From: Doryteuthis pealeii
Taxonomy: Eukaryota > Mollusca > Cephalopoda > Myopsida > Loliginidae
Direction of reading: 5' to 3'
Assembly: GCA_023376005.1 (NCBI GenBank)
Contig: CM042145.1
Location: 63,630,511 to 63,694,510 of the forward strand
DNA length: 64,000 nt
In this document: positions 53,926 to 64,000 of the stretch, piece by piece
How the letters are laid out: each line of letters begins with the position of its first letter
Position numbering within the stretch: position 1 is the first letter of the stretch
Notes under the pieces: model-generated
Seen by the model: only the letters and a program-made list of their open reading frames with translations
Told to the model about the DNA's origin: nothing
Database searches by the model: none
Program-made: the position numbers and the translations under genes

Positions 53926-55880
53926 ATTCTGGATAATGCATCCAAGTGTTCAAGCTGTTTATTCAAAAAGATTTAGGTATAGATATTTATTTTGCATAAT
54001 TTTATGCAAAATGGTGGCACGAGGCAGAAGAAAGGGAGGTGGGAGGCTAGTTTTCAATATCCTAATTTTTAAATTAACTATTTCCATTCGTGTCCCAATT
54101 CATACTACAATTTTCTATTCACCAAAAGACCAATTCATACTACAATCATCGAAACTTACCAGTCTCTACGATAAACCTACACCTAATCCCGTATTTACAT
54201 AGTCATAAGGGAGGGGGGAATGTCGATATTTATATACAATTAAAACGAAAAACGCCCTGAAGAAAAAATGCAAAAAAATATTATATAATAAAAATAAAAT
54301 GATTATTAATATGCACCCCTTACTTAATAATATGGCAGAAAAAGTAGTTCACCGGTCGAAAAATGCTTGAAGGAGGGTAAATAGAAAAAAAAAAAAAAAG
54401 AAGCAAAATATAAAATAGAAATAAATTCCTCCTCAAACGACCGGAAAACATGAATTTCTGTCAACTAATGGGGTGGGAAGGGGAGGGAAAACGAAAAATC
54501 GTGGGAACTGAAAAATAAGAAAAGACTAATGAACTTACATTCTCTAGCTAAGTGAATCAATCATTAAACAAAGAGTTAAGAAATCTAGCATAATTTACTT
54601 GAGACGCGTCGACATTGTTCTTCCAAGTACCCAATATTCTGAAGTAGCTACAACTTGTGGTCCTATATCAGGCACGGTACCTGAAAATGTGACTTAGTTC
54701 CGTGACTATCACATGTGTCTCCGGTCGGTTGCTCTGTCGATGCCATCTGCGCCCACGTTGTCTTCCTTTGATTTGCAGAACTGGGATCGATGCAACTTAG
54801 TCGGAGTGTCTTTGTGACTGGTCTGAAGATCAATGGAAATGAGCTGTCGTAGTTGCTGGCATCTCTAAGAACTAGACAACAAACCGTTAACAATAACAAT
54901 GGTTTTATTATTATATATAACGGAGAGGAATATGTTTTGCACACTAGATCGGAAAAAAAAAGACACGGTGAGGAGCTTTGTTTGGCGTTTTGTTCTATGA
55001 TAATTAGCATTGAGTAATTCAGCAAAGGTGAACTGGACTGTGTCACTTATTTTGTCAGGGTTTTTCTTGGTGGCAAGATCCATTTCTTCTAGCAGCAAAT
55101 ATTTTTTATTTCAGCAGTTTTGAAGTCTCATTGTCTTTTGACAAGTTTTCCTCTAGCCTTCCGGTCTGACTGACTTTTTAACAATTCAGAGCTTCGTTTT
55201 ATAGAGAACATTGTAGCTATTTTGCAGTCGACACAAAGTTAACTAGCGCTATCCCCCAGCACCAAAAATAAGTCTACCCCTTGGTTTCTGACAGTTTTGA
55301 TAAACATATCACCTTAGTGGCTTGCAGTCACCTTTGGCTGTATCTGTAAACAGAATAAGTGAAATCAAAATTTATACAATATTTTGATTTTCCCATTTCC
55401 TGTGAATAAAAAAAAAACAATTTTTGCACTTTTCCTCTTTCGTTAAAAATTAGTTGATGCCAGCGAAAAGAACTCGCCGTGTCACAAACTTCAAGCAGCA
55501 ACTCAAGGCTCGCGTTTTTCACTAACCTTTCACCAAACACCAATGAAGAGAGTCTTTTTCTCTAAGAGCGGGGTTTAACTCTTTTGCTTGTAAAAAGTAA
55601 CCAGTGTCTGAGATGAGAAAAACTCGCCTCCATAGTGTTCCTTCTTTTGTATCGTCCAAATCACTACTCTTATCAGACCGAGTAAACAGAGCAAAAAAAA
55701 AGTTTATTAAATTGTCCTGGAAGTCAGTTACTAACTGGACTTAATACCTGACGGACTACGACTGGATTCTCTGCTACAAGTACTCTATTATTCCACCAAG
55801 GATTGCAAGGGCTAAAACAAGACTTTCAACTACTGAGACTGTACCCTTTTTCTACCATTGGATTTATCTATAGGATACCG
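53926..55880. other. Non-coding stretch, nothing recognised
   Basis: About 2 kb with chance frames up to 127 codons on the minus strand (54663-55046) that show no domain, no splice pattern and no known repeat words. It could hold lineage-specific repeats I cannot name. Confidence 0.4.
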
Positions 55881-56120
55881 GGATCATATGACCTTTAGGC
55901 ACCCCTTTTGCAATCTCGATTCATCAGGACATGTTTTTCATTTACACCGTCAAAATCCGGTTATTTTTTTAGGGGTTAGGGTTAGGGGTTAGTTTTATAA
56001 TTTAAAAAAAATCCTCTAAAAATCGTCTGTTAACAAACAACCGAATTTTAACGGTGTAAATGAAAAACATGTCCAGATGAATCGAGATCGCAAAAGGGGT
56101 GCCTAAAGGTCTAATGGTCC
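55881..56120. mobile_element. Foldback element with telomere-like core
   Basis: Arms 55881-55965 (ACCTTTAGGCACCCCTTTTG, CATGTTTTTCATTTACACCG) and 56020-56120 are inverted copies. The spacer begins AGGGGTTAGGGTTAGGGGTT (55969-55988), a short degenerate (TTAGGG)n. No coding capacity. Confidence 0.75.
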
Positions 56121-56684
56121 GAAGACCTAAACGCCTAAAATGGCTACAAGAATCGTAACAATCTTCACAGATTGGGCTGCCTACAAAGAAGTTGAAATAG
56201 TTTAAATACAAATTGTTAAAATGTTGGTTGCATTCTTTTGAAACCCCATCTATATATCCGAGTGGTTACTGAGGATGTCACTCTTATCAAAATTCCCACG
56301 ATTCTCCCATAGACATATATTTAGGAAGCCGACTGATCCCGTCAAAGAGAAGGTTGAAATTACTCATGAATTGTATGTATATATGTGTGTATCATTATGT
56401 GGGTGTACATATGTGTACTTTGCATTTGTGCGCACAGAATCGTATATCGTATTCACATGTGTGCATTTAATATGTGTGATTCGATGATTACTTGTTGATG
56501 AATAAATATACTAACAACAGTTTGTGAAACATTTGCTGAATGGTGAATAATCTGGAAGTGTAAGGTATAGATAATTGTGAGAATGCCCCAAGTCTGGCAA
56601 AAGGTCACTTTTATGGAGTATTTATACCAAATGGTAATACAATTAAGCAAAATGATTATTTTCATTATCCTTCTACACATATAT

Positions 56685-56768
56685 ATATATTTACCAACCT
56701 ATACGCACGAGTAGGATGTAATACAAGGTCAATTTCTTAAGCGGAATTTAACAAGTTTGAATTTATAT
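56685..56768 (-). mobile_element. SINE family A, 3' fragment
   Basis: TTTACCAACCTATACGCACG, AATTTCTTAAGCGGAATTTA. Confidence 0.65.
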
Positions 56769-57590
56769 TGATATTTATAAAAAGTGAGAAATTGACCTAC
56801 CCCATTGAACATTGCATTCAGACAATCGTCATTTGAAGACTAACTGACTGCTGTTGCTTCTACCGTTCTGTTATGGGTTTAGCAAATGCACTAAAATGAA
56901 TTGTCAGGATATTTCATTGGGTTTACAATTAGCTTCAATTTTTGTTTTTACTTTAATTTCTCCAAATTATTATCCCCTTGTGTCAGGTTTGACAAAGCAA
57001 ATAAAATGGTGGGTTGTTATTACGCTTCAGATGTCTCTTTCAATAAAAGATATTAAAATATTCAAATGTCAAAGAAAAATGCAATTCTATCTCATTCAGG
57101 TTTCAGTGTTTTCTTGTTAGGAAGAAAATCATCCATGACTTAAAATTGGTTAACTTTAAAACTCTTTTGATTACATTTTCGAATTTCATGGACAAAAATG
57201 CTATTATAAACCAATTTTCGGTAGTAGGGAAGCTCTAGAACTCATTTTACAGACAAAAATAGATTACAAAAGTCGCCATTTCTCGCCGACCCCACCAAAT
57301 TTGGAGAGCTAATCATCACATAACTTTACCAATTTTTGGAATTGGAGGCTCAAATTTTGGGGATTGTCTAATGTTAACATAGTCCACACTTGTACAAAAT
57401 TTCAGAAAAATTGAATGGGTGTGTGACAATTTAACTTTTTTCTGGATGATTTGACATGGAATTACCCAGTTAATTTTTCATAGAATTAAAAAAAAAGCTG
57501 GTAGTCATAACTTGTTTTTGGCTACGTTAAATATCAGTTGATTTAACGGTGCAAAAATGTAAACATTGTTTTCGTTCATAATTTTTATTA
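56769..57590. other. Non-coding stretch, nothing recognised
   Basis: AT-rich; an 88-codon frame at 56854-57120 has no recognisable domain. Confidence 0.4.
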
Positions 57591-57595
57591 TTTGC

Positions 57596-57689
57596 TGAGG
57601 ATGTTCTTCGCGTCAGGAGGACGAAATATTTCTCTCCTACTTGGACTTGTTTGAGTCATTATTTTTGTTCACTTCTCCTTTTACCCCAC

Positions 57690-57722
<33 letters not shown>
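57596..57722 (+). mobile_element. Hammerhead-like remnant next to (TA)n
   Basis: Core CTGAGGA (57596-57602), an unpaired T, a good 7-bp helix II GTTCTTC/GGAGGAC and GAAA (57624-57627), followed 65 bp later by (TA)n. Helix I and III partners are missing, so this is at most a decayed family 4 relative. Confidence 0.4.
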
Positions 57723-57723
<1 letters not shown>

Positions 57724-57874
57724 GATTAAGAATAAAGTTGCAATACTCTGAATATCTGATTCAATTTACTCAAACGTATGGCTTGTATAGCTGATTTCCA
57801 GTAAATGATCACATATACTTATTCAACACAGATTCTAAAATACAGATTGAACAGCATTAATGCCCATACTGGAC

Positions 57875-57878
<4 letters not shown>

Positions 57879-57911
<33 letters not shown>

Positions 57912-58083
57912 ATATATATATATATATATATATATGCATGTATGTATATATGTGTGTGTGTGTCTGTGTGTTCATGTATACATGAATGTATATTATATAC
58001 ATTTACATATTTAAATTTTGATTATATACTGGTAGTCTTCGCGTTATTCATACACATAATTAAATAGATGTTATCATCATTGA

Positions 58084-58131
<48 letters not shown>

Positions 58132-58212
58132 TTATATATGTGTGTGTGTATGTGTGTGTGTATGTGTGTGTATGTATGTGTGTATATGCATCACACACAT
58201 ATCTCGCTTTCT

Positions 58213-58256
<44 letters not shown>

Positions 58257-58370
58257 TGCACTTCTTTTATTTTTCAATCTCTATGTTCTTCTTTTTCTCC
58301 TCTCTCTCTATTCACACACACGCACACACACACACACTCACACACACTCACACACACACACACACATTAT
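57879..58370. repeat. Cluster of (CA)n, (TA)n, (TG)n, (CT)n microsatellites
   Basis: CA runs at 57880-57905, 58084-58112 and 58313-58367, TA and TG runs around 57910-57970 and 58112-58180, and a CT run at 58216-58254. Long chance frames in several directions result. Confidence 0.95.
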
Positions 58371-58379
58371 TTTCTATGA

Positions 58380-59040
58380 ACAAGTATGTTACTGCAAATG
58401 ATGTGCGTGGTTAAAAAAAAAATAAATAAATAGAATAAAATAAAAAAACACAAAGAAAAAACAAACCTGGTCGTAATTCTTGGTCGTCCACGTGTTATGG
58501 CTGCGATAAATGTCAAGTTAACAATGAAGATGACGTCACAAAAAAGAAGTCAAAAATATAAAATAGTTTTTTTTTCATCTTTTGCCTTGAAGATTGACAG
58601 ACGAGAACAGCTCTTCCTTAACAAAAGGATAACGAAAGAAAAAAAAAAGAAAAAAAAAGAAAGATAGAAAGAAAGAAAGAAAGAAGAAACGAAAGAAGAA
58701 AAGAAAAATGAACAAACCAAAGAAGAAGAAGAAGAAGAAGAAGAAGAAGAAGAAGAAAGAAAATAAACGAATAAATCAACGGACAAAGAAAAGTAAAGAA
58801 ATAAAACTAAAATAAAAGAATACTAAAAAAGGAATGGTAATATTAGAGAAAACGAATAAACCCCGGGGTCACCTTCAATGATCTCTCTTCTCGCGCATAC
58901 CCTGTTAATGAAGAAGATTTTTCAAAAAAAAACCAAAAAACTATAGATAAATTAAGAAACTGATCTGTGAACAAGAGTTCTCACAAACGATTGGGTGTTT
59001 GTCAGGTTACCAAAAATAATGGCCAATCCTTATCTATATT
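58380..59040. other. A-rich stretch with (GAA)n and (GAAA)n
   Basis: AGAAAGAAAG at 58635-58690 and AAGAAG at 58720-58758. No gene. Confidence 0.6.
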
Positions 59041-59043
59041 ACG

Positions 59044-59592
59044 GTCAGCCCTGTCGGTTGGGGCTTTAGAATACACCGACTATACCTCTGCAGAGCGGTA
59101 TGACTACCACAATGGAGCTTCCTAGTGGTAACCCGTGATGCTTAAGGATGGAACCCAGGTGGCTGAGCAGTCCATGACTAGCAACACTCCACTTTGGCCC
59201 ATAATTGGGCTAGACGGTCAATCGGCTAGTCACGTCAAGCCCTAACACCTATATGATTGTCCCAACCATATTTCCCTTATGGCAAGCCCCAACCCTTTTT
59301 ATCATATGGGTGCTAAAGGGCTGTGTGTGAGGGTCTTATTGTTCTGGGAATGACGAACTCTATCTGATGGTGAGGTTCCAGTTCTGGAGGTCTGGGGAAT
59401 GTGGAGCACCCCTTTATCACCATTATTTCCAGGTCCACTCTGACCCGGAGTGGTAGTACCTATTAGGGTCACATCTATGGGTTTAATAGAAAAATGTGTT
59501 TATAAATAATTGAGTATCCATTAAGAATGAATTTATTTGAAAACTTTGTCGGCATTAAATGACCCAACGAGGTTGATATGCCGTAAAACAAA
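59044..59592 (+). repeat. Repeat family C, long copy
   Basis: It matches 16566-17135 along its length, with a small internal deletion around 59218 and GGAATGACGAACTC replacing GGAATGACGTTAAACTC. It ends GTTGATATGCCGTAAAACAA. Confidence 0.7.
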
Positions 59593-59633
59593 ACCAAATC
59601 AAAACAAAAATATATTACAGTATAAATTCAGAA

Positions 59634-59885
59634 TAGCGAACAAGAGATGATATCATTAGAATCACATTTTACGTGTAAATAGCATTAGGTTACGGAAATT
59701 CCCAAAGTAACCTAACCCTAACCCTAACCCTAACACTAACCCTAACCCTAACCCTAAAATTAACCCTAAGATTAACCCTAACTCTAATCCTGACTGTAAA
59801 GTGTTAAAGGTTTCGAGTATTTCCGTAAAATGTAATGCTTTTCATACTTAATCTTATGATATTATCTCTTGCACGCTATTCTTCA
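59634..59885. mobile_element. Foldback element with (CCCTAA)n telomeric core
   Basis: Arms (AGAATAGCGAACAAGAGATG at 59633 and its diverged complement ending at 59883; CATTTTACGG near the inner ends) enclose about 80 bp of CCCTAA/CCCTAAC units with a few variants (59710-59778). No coding capacity. Confidence 0.8.
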
Positions 59886-60155
59886 TGAGTACCTATAATA
59901 CAATTGAATACAAAGATGTGAGGCGGTGCTCGACTATAGGAATCACAACGACGATACAAATGACAGAAAATTTTAGATATTAAGAGCGTTTCTACAAAGT
60001 AAAATTATTGAAAATAATATAGATATAATTAATGGATTTTAAAGGCATATCAATCCATCTAGGATTATTTCATGCAAAGAGGTTAGGAAATAACGTATAT
60101 TGTGCATTTATATTTACACTTTAATTTTTGTTGTTTCTTAATAATTTATTTCATT

Positions 60156-60395
60156 TGGGCCGGTTTAAGTCGGTAGAGCTTCCATATCGGAACCACATGA
60201 TTCCGGGTTCGATATCAGCCCCCGCTAACTCCGCGCATGAGTAGCACAGCTTGAATATGTGCGGTAAAGTTAGAGTTGATTGTAGGTTTTGCACTCCACG
60301 TCAGATAAAAAATAATCTCCCTAGCGCTAGCGAAAATGAGATAGATTCCCTCGCTGACCGGTTGATACCGACAATAGACCACTCGGCCTACTTTA
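60156..60395 (+). mobile_element. tRNA-derived SINE family B
   Basis: Head GGGCCGGTTTAAGTCGGTAG with a good T-arm (CCGGGTTCGATATC), body (GCGCATGAGTAGCACAGC), tail (CTCGCTGACCGGTTGATACC). It lacks a 3' CCA-compatible tRNA end and is longer than a tRNA. Confidence 0.8.
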
Positions 60396-60689
60396 TTTAT
60401 ACTTACTTTTTGGTAAAATTACATTTCAAGAAATACAAAAAGTAATTAATGTGTTATATACTGAGGTTTTCACAGTACCAAATCATCATAATGTTGTATA
60501 CTCTTTCTTACTTCTTACTCTGGTCGTATTTTCTCATGGCCAGCTTTGCTATTCTGATCATCTATCATCTTGGTCTGGTCTAGCGTCTGGTGTTGACTTT
60601 CTTGGGGACTTCGGGTCTGGTCTTCTATGGGGATTTCTCGTTATCAGAAGCTCTGTGTCATTGTTAGTTTTTAGGTAATCACAAGACTT

Positions 60690-60969
60690 CGATTTTCTTT
60701 TAATGTTCTTTATTCGGTAATCCCAACCCAGACAAACATAGCGCGCGTATGCAGAGTTACAGTTTTAGACAGAGCGTCATGGCCGACTGCTCTGTCTGAC
60801 GTCTAACTGCAAACTGGGGACTCTGAAAAAGGTCCCACGTGACTTCACATATTTGGCGGGCTTCTGTAATTTTTCATAGAAGGACCCAGCCATGGTATGA
60901 AAGGGGTCATCCCCTCAGAATTACAGGGGATTGACAATAATCTTATGCACCCGCATAGATTATGTAACA
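60690..60969 (-). mobile_element. LTR-like repeat, diverged copy of 5125-5438
   Basis: The minus strand starts TGTTACATAATCTATGCGG at 60969 and shares AATCCCCTGTAATTCT, AGCCCGCCAAAT and GTCACGTGGGACC. A GAATAAAG polyadenylation-like word is present (minus sense, near 60710). The end terminating GTAACA is lost. Confidence 0.55.
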
Positions 60970-60985
60970 AATGTTGACATTTTTA

Positions 60986-61572
60986 CGACGGTGTGTTAAA
61001 AAGGTAATGCCATTTTCTTTATTTCATGTGAAGTTTTTATTTCTATTTTTATTTTTATATAAAACTAAGGCCTATATTGGGACCCTAACGAAAGTCAGAG
61101 TAAGAATCCGCGAGTAAGACCCAACTTGCCAATCGTCAATGTCCTCCTTCTGCATGACAATGCTCGACCACACACAAGCATGAGGACAATGGAGACAATC
61201 ACCTCATTTAGGTGGACAACTTTTCTGCATCCTCCTTACTCACCAGATTTAGCGTCTTCAGACTATCATCTCCTTGGCCCCATGAAAGATGGTTTGAGAG
61301 GCGAATATTATTCCATTGACGAGGAAGTGAAATCTGTTGTGAAGAAGTGGCTCAAAAACTGTCTACAGAATTTTACGGGCTGGTATACATACTCTCATTT
61401 GAAGGTGGAGAAAAATGTGATCCACAAAGGACCAGATTCTTTTTATGTATGATACATGTTCCTGTGTTGGTAATTATATCTGTCCTAAAAAAAATGGAAT
61501 TATCTTTTTGATTCCCCCACGTATGAAGATTTCATATTGAAAACCAAAGCATTACTTTTTGACTCAACCTCG
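60986..61572 (+). mobile_element. Mariner-like element, internally deleted
   Basis: Terminal repeats CGACGGTGTGTTAAAAAGGT (60986) and complement of CGAGGTTGAGTCAAAAAGTA (ending 61572) are flanked by TA. A 108-codon frame (61126-61452) covers the second half of the transposase: VLLLHDNARPHTS and PPYSPDLASSDYHLL, with the second and third catalytic aspartates 34 residues apart, then a C-terminus ending DSFYV. The DNA-binding half and first aspartate are missing (587 bp in place of about 1.3 kb). Same subfamily as 567-2382. Confidence 0.85.
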
Positions 61573-61650
61573 TAAATAGGTCGTTCATATTATCTGAGTT
61601 GAACAAACGATGTTTACTCAGAGCTAAATGCATACATATAAGATGAGTAT

Positions 61651-61937
61651 GGAGGCGCGTAGTCTAATGGTTAGAGTCGTATGAAATGGACTCGTCAACC
61701 CGAGTTCAATTCCTGGACGGAGCCGTTTGCATTTCACATGGCGCTAATACCATTGGAAAAGGTATGAAACCAATTCTCCCTCCAGCTATGGGTAAATAGC
61801 AAGGTAGACTGGACTCTTTAATCATGCCTAGGTAACAGGTCTAGGAGAAGGAAAACTCTGAATTCAAACCTGTTAAACTCCGCTTAAAAAATTGACCTTG
61901 TGTTGCATCCTGCTCGTGCAGAGGGGTTGGTAAATAT
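61651..61937 (+). mobile_element. tRNA-derived SINE family A, best complete copy
   Basis: Head GCGCGTAGTCTAATGGTTAG (A-box-like) and GAGTTCAATTCC (B-box-like, 61702-61713) lie 40 bp apart, as in pol III promoters. Body with TTTGCATTTCACATGGCGC and GGTCTAGGAGAAGGAAAACT, tail GTGCAGAGGGGTTGGTAAAT and (TA)n. This copy defines the family for this window. Confidence 0.85.
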
Positions 61938-62228
61938 ATAATATATATATGTAGAGACAATTTTTTCTTTTGGACTCTCCAAGCATGAGGGATCAATTCC
62001 GATCCGCCCGTTTTAAGTGCAACAGGGAGGGGAGGGCGCGAAACCAGATATCCGGCTTCCTTCGTTTCTCAACCAAAAGTCCGGCAAACGATTGAATTTT
62101 GACGAAGCCGTTCTTTGTAGACATCATTTCTCCTTATTAGTTTAGTGTCTGTTTTTCTCACACTACGTTTGAAGGAAGGGTTGTAGTCTATCCTGGTGGT
62201 GGCGGTTAACACTGAATTGCCACATTAG

Positions 62229-62561
62229 TGTAGCGAGATGGTGAATATCCTGAGTTTTCCGAGGACTACTATTAGAAAAGGAGGAAGAAGAAATAAGAGA
62301 TAGTAAAGGGTTTAAAAAAAAAGTGATGAACACAAAACGGTTTGTCGGGAATTTGAACGGGGCGTGACCCCCCCCCCGAATGGAGAATTGAAAGACAACC
62401 GAAGGTTTTGGGTGTTGACCGGAACCGGAAGTCACGTGGTGACGTGGAACGACGAAGAAAAATACCGGCCTCTTTTTGATTTCAGACAGCGTAGAGTACG
62501 GACGGGCCTCTGGTCCCTAGTGTGGGATCACAGTAATAAAACTATATACCGCCACGTTACA
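62229..62561 (+). mobile_element. Solo LTR with target-site duplication
   Basis: It starts TGTAGCGAGATGG and ends CACGTTACA (TG...CA), contains CAGTAATAAAAC near its end, and is flanked by TTAG on both sides (62225-62228, 62562-62565; the longer word ACATTAG also spans both junctions). No internal region, so a solo LTR left by recombination. Related to 43593-44040. Confidence 0.7.
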
Positions 62562-62565
62562 TTAG

Positions 62566-64000
62566 GGTAGGTCGATTTTTCACATTTTTTAAAATATCAA
62601 AATTCTATGTATGCGAAAATTGTATGTTAATATACTGAATACTGATTTTAGAAACTACTAGTAACACTAAAAATCATTACAAACCAATGCGTTGTTGCAA
62701 TGCCCCTTTTTTTTAAGGAAACCATTTAAAAAAAAAATTCCATCACAGTTTGAATATATATAGATATAGATATAGATAGAGAGATAGAGATAGAGATATA
62801 GAGAGATAGAGAGAGAATTTGAAAATTTACTTTTTGGAGCATTGTTAAGTAAAGTATATTATTGTTTATTCTGTGTGCTGGGTTCCCGGTTTTGATTTCT
62901 GTTGGAGGGAAATCGTAGGTATACACCGCTGATGACACTTAATAAAGTTGAAACAGCTGTATTGTGTTCCATGTCGCACGCGTTATTTGCCAAGTTTACT
63001 TGTCATGATTATTTTCAATAATTATCGAATTTTATACGATATACGCAAAGAAATGGTCTGAAATTAAGTAAAAGTAGGAGTTATTCTATGCCTAAATGAT
63101 AGGGAATCGAATTGTAACTTTACATTTTTGTTTGTTTCATTGTGGTATATCCACAGGTCCAGTTTGTTTATATTATCCAACGCATTTTCTGCACAAGACG
63201 TTTCAACACTTTTTTACCTTTTGGCTCAGCTACACTTAACAATTGTAACATGGCCTTACAAGTGCACTGGCCACTGCGCTACGTATAGGATGCGTAATGC
63301 AAACGTATACAATGAGGGAACAACTAGAGAAAACTTATTCCACTCTTCTCTTACGAGGCAGCGGTGATGGCTACTGTAGTCAGGGAGATCTCGACGCAGT
63401 GAGCAGAGGAGGAGATGTTAGTGGACAGGAAAGGAAAAGACGTCAGTGGACACGCGTCATCGACATGGTCAATTGACTTAAGTCAACAAATTATATTTCT
63501 GTTTCTCGTCTTGGCTTGGGGTGAAACTACTTACTGATTGTTTAATCCTAACAGCTGGACCTTTGCGTTCTATTTCATTCACAAATCTTCACAGATCGAC
63601 GAAGTGTAGTACACAGGAATTTATTTATTTATAAAATTTATTTCCTCAAAAAGTGGATTTAAGGGAGAGAGAAAAATCTCATTCAGTTTCGTTGTCTATA
63701 TCTTACTTAGGGTTTCTTTGTATTCTTTGTTAAACCCTACTTAACTGATCTGTCTTCGGCTCTCATTAACTTAATTCGTCCCAAGTCCAAAATTCTCACC
63801 CTGGTCCGTTCCGTACTAGTGCCCCACGTCGACTAACTGTTTGCCTCACTGAGCAGGCGTCTTTTATGTCTTTTCGTTCAGAAGCTTCGGGAAGATTCCT
63901 GAACATTTCGAAACACGTGTTAAATATCTCGGTCACTCCCACCACCTGGACACCCAGATCAAAGACTATCCCCTTTTCAGTCGCCATTAAGTCTGGTTTT
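62566..64000. other. Non-coding stretch, (GATA/GA)n at 62755-62815
   Basis: Apart from the short GATATA/GAGATA microsatellite I recognise no coding block or repeat family. Chance frames up to 79 codons only. Confidence 0.45.

Noticed and set aside
54663..55046. 127-codon minus-strand frame as a host gene
   Set aside because: No recognisable domain, biased toward chance composition, and no splice or start context.

Overview
This is a repeat-dominated, AT-rich eukaryotic window. It has long introns, dinucleotide microsatellites by the dozen, tRNA-derived SINEs, non-LTR, LTR and Penelope-like retroelements, mariners and Helitron-like elements. The host signal is an animal one: an achaete-scute type bHLH gene. 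The repeat mix (several tRNA-SINE families, Penelope-like elements with hammerhead motifs, long (TA)n runs) suggests a mollusc, most likely a cephalopod such as an octopus. That organism call is an inference from style, not from a marker gene. I see no prokaryotic genes, operons or CRISPR.

Host gene. Two plus-strand exons (4805-5028 and 26390-26665) have consensus splice sites and compatible phases. Joined, they read as the N-terminus and most of the bHLH domain of an ASCL3/4/5-like transcription factor. The 21.4-kb intron between them holds mariner, LINE, SINE, Helitron-like and Penelope-like copies. The rest of helix 2 and the C-terminus lie in a further exon that I could not find in the window. 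A homogeneous 3.9-kb tandem array (about 45 units of 86-88 bp) starts 1 kb after the second exon.

Mobile elements. 1-26 kb: two mariners, a decayed LINE with endonuclease and RT, a twin-primed LINE nested at a Helitron-like end, a second LINE 3' half, and foldback palindromes. 27-44 kb: the satellite, SINE clusters, hairpin elements and further Helitron-like copies. 44-48.3 kb: a nearly complete Ty3/gypsy-like LTR retrotransposon on the minus strand (gag, protease, RT, RNase H, integrase, about 145-bp LTRs), inactivated in protease/RT and RT. 48.6-49.1 kb: a divergent fragment of the 3' end of 28S rRNA. 52-53 kb: a Penelope-like element with a recognisable GIY-YIG endonuclease, internally inverted. 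55.9-62.6 kb: two foldback elements with telomere-like cores, SINEs, a mariner and a solo LTR.

Most interesting signal. Several palindromic or (TA)n-flanked repeats carry sequences that fit the hammerhead self-cleaving ribozyme: CTGANGA, a helix II, GAAA, a very short helix III, an NUH site and a complementary helix I. At least four sequence families in this window show it, some on both strands of one palindrome, and one lies next to the GIY-YIG domain of a Penelope-like element. Hammerheads in Penelope-like elements and retrozymes are known. The head-to-head foldback arrangement and the number of unrelated families in 64 kb are what deserve testing.
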